A stretch of 64,000 nt of DNA from Actinomycetota bacterium (GTDB lineage: Bacteria; Actinomycetota; Actinomycetes; Streptosporangiales; Streptosporangiaceae). The position numbers were made by a program, and so were the translations under genes. The notes under the pieces are model-generated. The model saw only the letters and a list, made by a program, of their open reading frames with translations. It ran no database searches and was not told the origin of the DNA. The DNA is taken from contig JAJPIV010000021.1 of the NCBI GenBank assembly GCA_021324595.1, positions 1 to 64,000 on the forward strand, written 5' to 3'. Positions 9,373 to 17,039 of this stretch are shown one piece after another (position 1 is the first letter of the stretch; each line of letters starts with the position of its first letter).

Positions 9373-9374
9373 CG

Positions 9375-10619
9375 CTAACCCTCCCTGTGCTCACGCAGTG
9401 CCCTGAACGCCCCGTCCGTCGCCGCGAGCGCGCGCTCCAGGTCCGCGCCGGTCATCGCGGCGGAGACGAACCAGTTGTGCCGGGGGTGGACGAATACGCC
9501 CCGCCGCAGCGCCTGCGCGGCGAACGCGCTCGCCAGCTCATGCCGCCGGTCGCCGGCGAATGTCAGGTACGGCATCTGGACCGGGCCGGTGTAGTTCACC
9601 TCGAACCCCCACCGGGCGGCCTGCGCGAGGATGCCGTCGCGCAGCTGCTCGCCGGACCGGGCCATGGCCTCGACCGCGTTCTCCTCCCGCAGCGCCCCGA
9701 TCGTGGCGATCGCCGCCGCCATGGGGACCGCCGAGAACCAGAACGACCCGGTGACGAACACCCGGCTCGCCCCCTCGCGCAGCCACTCGCTGCCCAGGAC
9801 CGCGGCGAGCGGGTAGCCGTTGGCGATCGCCTTGCTCCACGCCGACAGGTCGGGCCGCACGCCGATGGGCTCCCAGCTCGACCCGTGGTGGAGCCGGAAC
9901 CCGCAGCGGACGTCATCGAGGATCAGCGCGGCCCCGGTCTGGTCGCAGATCGCGCGCAGGCCCCGGGCGAACTCCGGGTCGACCAGCTCCTGGTCGTAGC
10001 CGGCGTCGTGCCGGAACGGCGTGACCAGGACCCCGGCCAGCTCACCGTCGCAGGCCGCCGCGGCGGCGCGGGCCGACTCCAGGTCGTTGTAGGCGTAGCT
10101 GACCAGGTTCGCCCGGTCGGCCGGGGTGACGCCCGCCGGCCGGGGCGTGCACCAGGGCGCGGCGCCGTGGTAGGCGCCGGAGGCGACCATGATCTTGTGC
10201 CGCCCGGTCTGCGCCCGCGCGATCGTGCAGCACATCGTCGTCGCGTCGGTGCCGTTCTTGGCGAACATCGCCCAGTCGGCGTGCCCGACCGTGGCGACCA
10301 GCAGCTCGGCGAGCTCGACGAAGACCGGTGCCGGGCCGTTCTGGCAGTCGCCGAGCTCGGCCTGCTCCCGGGCGGCGCGCTCCACCGCCGGGTGCCGGTG
10401 CCCCAGCACCACCGGCCCGTAGCTGCACATCAGGTCGACGTACTCGTTGCCGTCGACGTCGGTGACCCGCGCCCCCCGGCCGCCCCGCATGAACTGCGGG
10501 AACTGCGGTGGCAGGCCCGCCGCGCTCACGTGCCCGTACACCCCGCCGGGGATCACGGCCGCGGCGCGCCCCCGCAGCGCACGGTCGGCCTCCCGGGCGG
10601 TGATCAGCGAACCGGTCAA
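9375..10619 (-). CDS. Class III aminotransferase, glutamate-1-semialdehyde aminomutase-like
   Basis: PLP enzyme of 414 aa resembling glutamate-1-semialdehyde aminomutases and related class III aminotransferases. GGVYGHV lies near the N-terminus, the PLP Asp is in LILDDVRCGFR, the PLP Lys in SAWSKAIANGYPLAAV, and FAKNGTDATTMC is the phosphate-binding loop. It is unlikely to be the haem-pathway HemL because of its catabolic operon and divergent motifs (NGTDA rather than SGTEA). Class III folds also include phospho-lyases acting on amino-alcohol phosphates, and the kinase next door makes that option worth considering. The TTG start at 10619 overlaps the kinase stop (TTGA) and has a GGAGGT SD three bases upstream, so translation is coupled. 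Confidence 0.85.
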   Translation of the reverse strand: MTGSLITAREADRALRGRAAAVIPGGVYGHVSAAGLPPQFPQFMRGGRGARVTDVDGNEYVDLMCSYGPVVLGHRHPAVERAAREQAELGDCQNGPAPVFVELAELLVATVGHADWAMFAKNGTDATTMCCTIARAQTGRHKIMVASGAYHGAAPWCTPRPAGVTPADRANLVSYAYNDLESARAAAAACDGELAGVLVTPFRHDAGYDQELVDPEFARGLRAICDQTGAALILDDVRCGFRLHHGSSWEPIGVRPDLSAWSKAIANGYPLAAVLGSEWLREGASRVFVTGSFWFSAVPMAAAIATIGALREENAVEAMARSGEQLRDGILAQAARWGFEVNYTGPVQMPYLTFAGDRRHELASAFAAQALRRGVFVHPRHNWFVSAAMTGADLERALAATDGAFRALREHREG

Positions 10620-11650
10620 CGTACCTCCGTTCCTCCCGCCGCCGCGCGGATCCGCCGGGCCGCCGCCCGGTCGTGCCCGTCGAGCAGCCCGATGACCTGG
10701 TCCAGGCTGCGCAGCCCGGCGTCCGAGCCGAGGCCGGTGGCGACCAGCGCGCCGCAGGCGACGCCCAGCCGCGCCGCGTCACCGGGCGCGCACCCGAGCA
10801 GCAGCCCCGCGATCAGGCCCGCGTTGAACGCGTCCCCGCAGCCGGTGGTGTCCACCACGGTCACCGGGATCGCGGGCACCCGGTCGCGGGCGCCGTCGGC
10901 GGCCACCACGCACCCGCGGGCGCCGAGCGTCACCGCGACCGAGCGGGCGCCGAGCGCGAGCACGTCGCCGATCGCGGCATCCAGGTCGCCGCGGCCGGTG
11001 AGGGCGAGGAGCTGGTCGCCGTTGGGGCAGAACCAGTCCGCGGCGGCCAGCACCCCCCGCATCGCGGCCAGGTCCTCCGGCCCGCCCGGGTGCAGCACGT
11101 CGACGACCACGAGCGCGCCGGAGGCCCGGGCCGCCGCCGCGACCCGCGGCAGCCACGTCCGGCACGCGGCCCGGCCCAGCGCGTCCGGCCCGCCGATCAG
11201 CAGCGCGCGGCAGGAGACGATGGCCCCGGGGTCGATGTCCTCCTCCGCCAGCAGGGAAGTCGCGCCGGGGACGTGCAGCGCGGGGCGCTCGCCGTTCCGC
11301 CGGATCGGCAGGATCGTCGCCGAGGTCTGCGCGCCGGCCTTGCGGACCAGGCCGCCGGTGCCGACTCCCGCCCGCGCCAGCGCCGCGGTCACCATGTCGC
11401 CGAGGAGGTCGTCGCCGATCGCCCCGATCGTGCGGACGTCAGCCCCGAGCCTGGCGAGGTCCACCGCGGCGCCGGCGGCGGTCCCGGCCGCGGTCGCCCG
11501 GATCTCGGCCAGCCGCGCGCTGCCCTGGCCGGGCGGGATCGACTCGACCGGCCGGCCGAGTACGTCGAGGATGTGCGCGCCGAGCGTCACCACCGGCCCT
11601 GGGCGGCCGGGCCGCCCGGGGCCAGCCGGCGGCCGGGGCTCGGTGTGCAT
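10616..11650 (-). CDS. PfkB/ribokinase-family carbohydrate kinase
   Basis: ATP-dependent kinase, 344 aa, first gene of the operon running left to 6579. The C-terminal PfkB signature DTTGCGDAFNAGLIAGLL contains the catalytic Asp and anion hole; the N-terminal half carries the Gly-rich substrate lid region (GTAAGAAVDLARLGADV). The substrate is not evident: family members phosphorylate sugars, sugar acids, nucleosides or amino-sugars. The ATG at 11650 has no SD, but a TAACAT -10 ends seven bases before it, so a leaderless mRNA is likely. An operator-like palindrome lies just upstream. The frame stays open further upstream through non-conserved sequence, which I exclude. Confidence 0.85.
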   Translation of the reverse strand: MHTEPRPPAGPGRPGRPGPVVTLGAHILDVLGRPVESIPPGQGSARLAEIRATAAGTAAGAAVDLARLGADVRTIGAIGDDLLGDMVTAALARAGVGTGGLVRKAGAQTSATILPIRRNGERPALHVPGATSLLAEEDIDPGAIVSCRALLIGGPDALGRAACRTWLPRVAAAARASGALVVVDVLHPGGPEDLAAMRGVLAAADWFCPNGDQLLALTGRGDLDAAIGDVLALGARSVAVTLGARGCVVAADGARDRVPAIPVTVVDTTGCGDAFNAGLIAGLLLGCAPGDAARLGVACGALVATGLGSDAGLRSLDQVIGLLDGHDRAAARRIRAAAGGTEVR

Positions 11651-11657
11651 TAGCGTG

Positions 11658-11680
11658 ATGTTAGACGGACGTCCGACAAA
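11658..11680 (-). promoter_or_regulatory. Promoter of the pfkB operon with TetR-type operator palindrome
   Basis: TTAGACGGACGTCCGACAAA at 11661-11680 is an imperfect 20-base palindrome with a perfect 10-base core, CGGACGTCCG. It overlaps the -10 of the leftward kinase gene (TAACAT, 11663-11658 on the minus strand) and lies in the spacer behind it. Its position between the kinase operon and the divergent tetR gene, plus its size, fits a TetR-family operator. The -35 is poor. Confidence 0.6.
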
Positions 11681-11800
11681 AAAACAGGGGGGAATTGCCG
11701 GCCCGGCGGGCCCGGGCGGCGCCCGTGTCGGCCGGGGCAGTGTGGACGGCCGCCCGGGCACCCTTGGCGGGCCGCCCGGGCGGCCGGGACCGGGAGGACC

Positions 11801-12391
11801 ATGCCGAAGATCGTCGACTGGGAGGCCAGGCGGGACGAGATCCTGGCCGCCACCTGGCGGGTGATCGCCCGCGAGGGGATCGCGCGGGCGACGATCCGCG
11901 AGATCGCCCGCGAGGCGGGCTGCTCGCGGGGCATCCTCGCGCACTACTTCGACGACAAGGCCGACATCCTCGGCTCGGCCCTGGTGCTGGCCCACCGGAG
12001 GGTCGGCGCCCGGATGGACGCCGCGGCGACGGGCCTGGCCGGGCTCGCCGCGCTGCGCGTGGTCATGCTTGAGGCGCTTCCGCTCGATGACCAGCGCGAC
12101 CTGGAGGCGCAGATCGAGATCAGCTTCTGGGCGCGGGCGCTGGGCGATCCCAGCCTGCGGGAGCTTCAGCACAGCGAGTTCGAGCGCCTGTGGGCCCGGC
12201 TGCGCCGTCATCTCGAGCAGGCCGCGGCGGCGGGCGAGCTGGCCGCCGGGCTCGACCTGGACTTCGCCACCCACCGGCTGGTCGCCCTGATCGACGGCCT
12301 GAGCGCCGAGCGGGTCCTGTACCCGGGCCGGGTGCCCGCGGGCCGCCAGGTCGCCATGCTGGACGCGCTGCTGGACGGCTTCTCCCGCTGA
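11801..12391 (+). CDS. TetR-family transcriptional regulator (BetI-like)
   Basis: DNA-binding repressor, 196 aa. The N-terminal helix-turn-helix spans about 25-50 (ATIREIAREAGCSRGILAHYF), the classic TetR signature. The C-terminal ligand domain, with ALPLDDQRDLEAQIEISFWARALGD, resembles the BetI-type C-terminal domain, known in regulators responding to choline or other small molecules. The ATG at 11801 has a GGGAGGACC SD. It is divergent from the pfkB-aminotransferase-permease operon and probably represses that operon and perhaps itself through the palindrome at 11661-11680. The effector is unknown but is likely the transported amine or its aldehyde. Confidence 0.9.
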   Translation: MPKIVDWEARRDEILAATWRVIAREGIARATIREIAREAGCSRGILAHYFDDKADILGSALVLAHRRVGARMDAAATGLAGLAALRVVMLEALPLDDQRDLEAQIEISFWARALGDPSLRELQHSEFERLWARLRRHLEQAAAAGELAAGLDLDFATHRLVALIDGLSAERVLYPGRVPAGRQVAMLDALLDGFSR

Positions 12392-12411
12392 TCCGCCGCC
12401 CCCTCCGGCCG

Positions 12412-12513
12412 GCCCGCCCGTCAGTCCCGCCAGCTTGGCGGCCCGCCCGTCAGTCCCGCCAGCTTGGCGGCCCGCCCGTCAGTCCCGCCGGCTTGGCGGC
12501 CCGCCCGTCAGTC
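12412..12513. repeat. Tandem 29-base repeat, 3.5 copies, each containing a hairpin
   Basis: Units begin at 12412, 12441 and 12470, with a partial copy from 12499. Each full unit contains CCGCCAGCTTGGCGG or one variant: a 6-bp stem with a 3-base loop, at 12427-12441, 12456-12470 and 12485-12499. The third copy carries one A-to-G change that still pairs as G-U. The array lies between the convergent tetR and PBP genes, and the partial copy supplies the PBP stop codon. It may act as a bidirectional terminator. Confidence 0.85.
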
Positions 12514-14850
12514 GGTGATGACGGCCGTGCGCAGGTCCCCCGGGATCAGCCAGGGCGCCGCGACCGCCGGCGCCGCGCCGGCCGGCGTGGCGCCGGCGGT
12601 CGGCGTCGGGGTCGGCGGGGGGGATGGGGTCGGCCCGGGGGACGGGCTGCCGGTCGGCGTCGGCGTGGGGGTCGGGCCGGGCTTGTGCTTCTTCGGCGGC
12701 GGAATGTAGGTCAGCGGCAGGCGGAAGTAGGAGGCCGGCGGGGCGGCGAACTGCCTGGCGGGCAGGTGCAGCAGCAGGAACGTCTTCTGCCAGGTCGCGG
12801 CGGGAGCGTTGTCGCCGTACATGTCGCCGGGGGCGGCGAGCGCCCCGTTCACCTCGCGGTAGTCGGCGCGGTAGCCGATCATCGCCCCTGCCCCGGTCGG
12901 GGAGACCGGGTTGAACACGGACACGTAGCCGGCGAGCAGGGGGGTGTACCCGGCGAACGCCGCGTAGTAGCCGCCGTTGGCGGTGCCGGTCTTGGCCGCG
13001 GCGGGAATGCCGATGCCGCGCCCGGCCGCGGTGCCCGTGGGCCCGAGGACCCCGGTGAACACGTAGTTCGCGGCGTCGGCCACCCCAGCGGAGATCACCC
13101 GGTGGCAGCCAGGGGACTCGACGGGGTAGCGGTGACCCGCCGGGTCGGTGATCGAGGCGATCGCGACCGGCTTGCAGTAGATCCCGCGCGCGGCCAGCGT
13201 CGCGTAGGCCGCGGCCATGCTCATCGGCGAGACGTAGACCGAGCCGAGGGTGAACGACGGGTAGTTGTCCGCGGACATCCGCTGCCCCCGGGGCAGGCCG
13301 GGATCGGCCCGCAGCAGCGGCCGGCCGTCGGCCCGGGTCATCCCGAGGCTCACCGCGGTCCGCACCACGTTGCACAGGCCGACCCGCTGCTCGAGCGTGG
13401 CGTAGAAGGCGTTGATCGACTCGGCGGTGCCCTGGTAGAGGGTGTAGGTCTGCGCCCCTTGCGGCCCCTCGGCGTTGATGACGGTGAACATCCCCGCGTA
13501 CTGACCCTTGCAGTTGTAGTAGGGGCCGACCGTGGTGGGCGAGGCGACCCGCAGGTGGTAGCCGAACGGCAGGCCCTGCTTGAGCGCGGTGACCAGCGTG
13601 AAGATCTTCGACGACGATCCGGTCTGGACGCCGACGCTGGCGCCGTAGGGCGTGTTCACCGCGTAGTCGATGGTCGTCTGGCCAGGGCCGTTGCCGAACG
13701 GCCGGTCCACCGCGAGCGCCCGGATGTAGCCGGTGCCCGGCTGGAGCAGCACCTCGGTGTCGACGTTGTGGCCCGGGTTGTAGTACCCGGAGGCAGCGGG
13801 GACGATGAAGTTCACCGCGGCGTCCGCGGCCCGCTGGTCCCGCGCGCTCAGGGTGGTGCGGATCCGCAGGCCGCCGGCGAAGTTCATCGCCGCCCAGGCG
13901 CGGGCGTAGACCGGGTCGCGGCGCAGCACCGCGAGCACGTAGTCGCAGAAGAAGGCCGCCCAGCTCGCGGCCTGGCTGAGGCAGCCGGTCTGCAGCGGCA
14001 ACGGGGACACGTGCAGCCCGAGCGGCTGGCGCTGGGCCCGGGCCGCCGCCGCCTGGGTGATGTCGCCGAGCTGGGCCATCCGCTGGAGCACCACGTTCCG
14101 CCGCTCCAGGGCGGCCTTCGGGAAGACCAGCGGGTCGTACGCGGCCGGATCCTCGACCAGCCCCGCCAGGAGCGCGGCCTGGGGCAGGCTCAGCCTGCTC
14201 GCCGGGACGGAGAAGTAGAACTCGGCGGCCACCTCGATGCCATAGCACTGGTTCTCGAAGTAGGCGGCGTTCAGGTAGGCGGTCAGCAGCTGCGACCGGG
14301 TCATCTTGCGCAGCACGTTGCCGGCGATCCGCAGCTCGCGGATCTTCCTGGCCACTGTCTCCGCGGTGCAGGCCTGGGCCTGGGCGGGCGTGGCCGCCGT
14401 GAGCAGGCACGCGTTCTTGACGTACTGCTGAGCCAGGTCCGACCCGCCCTGCGTGCCGGCGCCGGACAGCGTGGTGATCAGCGCCCGGATCGTGCCGTGC
14501 AGGTCGAGGGCGCCGTGCTGGTAGAAGCGCGAGTCTTCGATCGCGACGATCGCCTCGCGCATCACCGGCGCGATCTGGTGGTAGGTCACGGGCACCCGGT
14601 AGATGTCGCGCGGATAGTAGTAGGCGATCACGTGGCCGCTGGAGTCGAGGATCTCCGACCGTACCGGCAGCTGCCCGAGGCCCGCGACGGGCAGGTCGTT
14701 GAACGTCCGCGCCGCGTCCCGGGCCGCCACGCCGGCGATCCCGACCACAGGAAGCGCCGCCGCAGCCGAGAGCAGGCCCGCCCACACGGCGACGACGGCC
14801 AGCCAGCCGACGGCGGCCGCTCTCGCGTGGCGTCCGGCCCGGCGGCTCAT
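12508..14850 (-). CDS. Bifunctional penicillin-binding protein (GT51 transglycosylase/transpeptidase)
   Basis: Class A PBP, 780 aa, that polymerises and cross-links peptidoglycan outside the membrane. A membrane anchor lies at about 11-45. The GT51 domain has catalytic Glu105 in EDSRFYQHG and GGSDLAQQ (135-142). The transpeptidase domain has SxxK at S412-K415, SxN at S478-N480 and KTG at 620-622. From about 730 the tail is Pro/Thr/Ser-rich. All catalytic residues are present, so it should be active. The ATG at 14850 has no SD but lies six bases after a TACGCT hexamer (14857-14862), so it may be leaderless. It follows the enoyl-CoA hydratase gene on the same strand without an evident functional link. 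Confidence 0.93.
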   Translation of the reverse strand: MSRRAGRHARAAAVGWLAVVAVWAGLLSAAAALPVVGIAGVAARDAARTFNDLPVAGLGQLPVRSEILDSSGHVIAYYYPRDIYRVPVTYHQIAPVMREAIVAIEDSRFYQHGALDLHGTIRALITTLSGAGTQGGSDLAQQYVKNACLLTAATPAQAQACTAETVARKIRELRIAGNVLRKMTRSQLLTAYLNAAYFENQCYGIEVAAEFYFSVPASRLSLPQAALLAGLVEDPAAYDPLVFPKAALERRNVVLQRMAQLGDITQAAAARAQRQPLGLHVSPLPLQTGCLSQAASWAAFFCDYVLAVLRRDPVYARAWAAMNFAGGLRIRTTLSARDQRAADAAVNFIVPAASGYYNPGHNVDTEVLLQPGTGYIRALAVDRPFGNGPGQTTIDYAVNTPYGASVGVQTGSSSKIFTLVTALKQGLPFGYHLRVASPTTVGPYYNCKGQYAGMFTVINAEGPQGAQTYTLYQGTAESINAFYATLEQRVGLCNVVRTAVSLGMTRADGRPLLRADPGLPRGQRMSADNYPSFTLGSVYVSPMSMAAAYATLAARGIYCKPVAIASITDPAGHRYPVESPGCHRVISAGVADAANYVFTGVLGPTGTAAGRGIGIPAAAKTGTANGGYYAAFAGYTPLLAGYVSVFNPVSPTGAGAMIGYRADYREVNGALAAPGDMYGDNAPAATWQKTFLLLHLPARQFAAPPASYFRLPLTYIPPPKKHKPGPTPTPTPTGSPSPGPTPSPPPTPTPTAGATPAGAAPAVAAPWLIPGDLRTAVITD

Positions 14851-14935
14851 GAAATGAGCGTATGGCAGCCTTCTTGCACCGCCAGATGGCGGACGGTCTC
14901 AGTTTCGCAACTGAGGCCAGACGGGGTGCCGCCGG

Positions 14936-15715
14936 TCAGCGTCCCTCGAAGCGCGGAGCCCGGCGCTCGGCGGACGCGCGGACTCCCTCGGCGAAGTCCG
15001 CCGTCCCCCAGAGCCTGCGCTGCTCGGCGAGCTCGGCCTCCATCGCGGCGCGGGCCCGTCTCGCGAGGTCGCCCCGCACGGTGTCCCGGATCGACCGCAC
15101 CGCGAGCGGGGCCGAAGCGGCGACCAGGTCGCGCGCGGCCTCCCGCAGACGGCCCGGCTCGGCCAGCCGGTCGGCCAGGCCAAAGCGCGCGGCCTCCTCG
15201 CCACCGACCCGGCGGCCGGTGTAGAGCATCTCCGCCGCGCGCTGCGCCCCGGCGATCGCCGGGAGGGTGACGCTCAGCCCGAATCCCTGATGCAGCCCGA
15301 GCCGGGCGAAGTTCGCGCGGAACCAGGCCCGCGGGCTCGCCACCCGGAAGTCGGCCGAGCACGCCAGCCCGAGCCCGCCGCCGACCGCCCCGCCCTGAAC
15401 CGCGGCGACGACCGGCAGGCGCGCCTCGAACAGCCGCGCCGCCTCGCGGTACAGCTTCGCCGCGCCGTCACTCTCGCCGATCCGCTCGGCCTGCGCCGAC
15501 CGGCCAGTGAGGTCCGCGCCTGCGCAGAAGTTCCTGCCCTGGGAGCAGAGCACGATCGCCCGGGCGCCCGCCTCCCCGCCGAGCCAGTCGTACGCGTCGG
15601 CGAGCGAGGCGATCAGCGCGGCGTCGAAGAAGTTGTCCGGCGGCCGCCGGAGCTCCGCCGTCGCCACGCCATCCGGGCCGACCTCGGCCGCCACGTCACC
15701 GAATGACCGCGCCAC
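14936..15715 (-). CDS. Enoyl-CoA hydratase/isomerase family protein
   Basis: Crotonase-fold enzyme of 259 aa acting on acyl-CoA thioesters in the cytoplasm. GRNFCAGADLTGR forms the first oxyanion-hole segment and AVQGGAVGGGLGLACSADFRVAS the second, with the conserved Gly pair. LGLHQGFGLSVTLPAIAG carries the position where hydratases have a catalytic Glu; here it is Gln or Gly, so the exact reaction (hydratase, isomerase or other crotonase chemistry) is uncertain. The GTG start at 15715 gives normal family length. Confidence 0.85.
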   Translation of the reverse strand: MARSFGDVAAEVGPDGVATAELRRPPDNFFDAALIASLADAYDWLGGEAGARAIVLCSQGRNFCAGADLTGRSAQAERIGESDGAAKLYREAARLFEARLPVVAAVQGGAVGGGLGLACSADFRVASPRAWFRANFARLGLHQGFGLSVTLPAIAGAQRAAEMLYTGRRVGGEEAARFGLADRLAEPGRLREAARDLVAASAPLAVRSIRDTVRGDLARRARAAMEAELAEQRRLWGTADFAEGVRASAERRAPRFEGR

Positions 15716-15931
15716 GGCGTGCCGTCACCTCCGGGGACATCTCGCGGCGCCGCGCCGCGAGACCAAGACCGCCGTCCCCCAGGCCACCCGGGAGGGCCTC
15801 GGTCGCCGTCCTGTTCACCAAGGCCCACAGCCGGCCACTCGGCGTGCCGGTCGAGGCGTGATCGGGAGTTGACGCCAGCCAGGCCCTGGGGAGAGGTGAC
15901 CGGGGGCGCGGCCGGGCCTGCTGGGGCGACC

Positions 15932-16912
15932 TCACTCGTGGCCGAGGACCGGGTGCGGAACGTAGGGCTCCTCCAGCCGGCGGATCTCCTCGGCGGTGAG
16001 CCGGAGCCGCTCCGCCGCGAGGGCGTCCTCGACGTGACCGGGGCGGGTGGCGCCCACGATCGGCGCGGTCACCCCTGGCTTGTGCAGCAGCCAGGCCAGC
16101 GCCACCTGGGCGGGCGGGACGCCGCGCCCGGCCGCCACCTCGGCCGCCCGCTCCACCACGTCGAAGTCGGCCGGGTGGCGGTAGAGCGAGTCGGCGAACG
16201 GGTCCGTTCCCGCCCTGGCGGTGCGCCGCTCCCCGGACCGGGTCCGGGTGCCCGCGAGCAGCCCCCGGGCCAGCGGGCTCCACGGGAGCACCGCCACCCC
16301 CTGGTCGATGCACTGCGGGATCATCTCCCGCTCCTCCTCCCGGTACAGGAGGTTGTAGTGGTTCTGCATGGACACGAACCGGGTCCAGCCACCCCGCTCG
16401 GCGGCGTGCTGGGCCTTGGCGAACTGCCAGGCGAACATGCTGCTCGCGCCGATGTAGCGGGCCTTCCCGGCCCGGACCACCTCGTGCAGCGCCTCCATGG
16501 TCTCCTCGACCGGGGTCCGGTAGTCCCAGCGGTGGATCTGGTAGAGGTCCACGTGGTCCATGCCGAGCCGCCCGAGCGAAGCGTCGATCGCGGCCAGGAT
16601 GTGCTTGCGGGACAGCCCGCGCTCGTTCTCGCCGGCCCCGGTCGGGAAGTAGACCTTGGTGGCCACCACCACTTCGTCGCGGCGGAAGAACTTGCCCAGC
16701 AGCCGCCCGGTGATGACCTCGCTTGCCCCCCCGTTGTAGGCGTCCGCGGTGTCGAAGAAGGTCACGCCCCCCTCGGCCGCGGCCCGCACGATCGGCTCGG
16801 CCGCGTCCTCATCGATCGCCCAGGGCCGCTCCGGGCTGGTGCCGAAGCTCATCGCGCCCAGGCACACGCGGGACACCCGCAGGCCGGTGGCGCCCAGGTT
16901 GACGTACTCCAC
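15932..16912 (-). CDS. Aldo/keto reductase
   Basis: NADPH-dependent oxidoreductase of the aldo/keto reductase superfamily, about 326 aa from a GTG at 16912. The catalytic tetrad is visible: Asp and Tyr in FDTADAYNGGASE, Lys in VATKVYF and His in YQIHRWD. The C-terminal cofactor segment is VTAPIVGATRPGHVEDAL. It resembles the YghZ/Tas-like branch that reduces aldehydes. The start is chosen where family similarity begins (EYVNLGATGLRVSRV); GGGAGG directly abuts the GTG, so spacing is not ideal and a longer start at 16978 remains possible. The 216 bases to the next gene hold nothing I recognise. Confidence 0.9.
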   Translation of the reverse strand: MEYVNLGATGLRVSRVCLGAMSFGTSPERPWAIDEDAAEPIVRAAAEGGVTFFDTADAYNGGASEVITGRLLGKFFRRDEVVVATKVYFPTGAGENERGLSRKHILAAIDASLGRLGMDHVDLYQIHRWDYRTPVEETMEALHEVVRAGKARYIGASSMFAWQFAKAQHAAERGGWTRFVSMQNHYNLLYREEEREMIPQCIDQGVAVLPWSPLARGLLAGTRTRSGERRTARAGTDPFADSLYRHPADFDVVERAAEVAAGRGVPPAQVALAWLLHKPGVTAPIVGATRPGHVEDALAAERLRLTAEEIRRLEEPYVPHPVLGHE

Positions 16913-17039
16913 CCTCCCACGGTAGCGGGCGCCCCCGGGCCGCCGGCAGGCACGTCCCGGCGACGCCACCGTCTCCACCCGGCTGCATTCCGCGAGCGGG
17001 GCTTCGGTTGCGCCGCGGCCGGGCGAAGCGGCGACCAGG

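Noticed and set aside
9375-10619. HemL (haem biosynthesis glutamate-1-semialdehyde aminomutase)
   Set aside because: It lies in a catabolic-type operon with a permease and kinase, and its PLP phosphate loop (NGTDA) differs from HemL.
12412-12513. CRISPR-like direct repeats
   Set aside because: Units are directly tandem with no spacers, and no cas genes are in the window.
12190-15270. 1,026-aa plus-strand frame opposite the PBP gene
   Set aside because: The opposite strand holds a complete PBP with all catalytic motifs; this frame is Arg/Gly/Val-rich noise.
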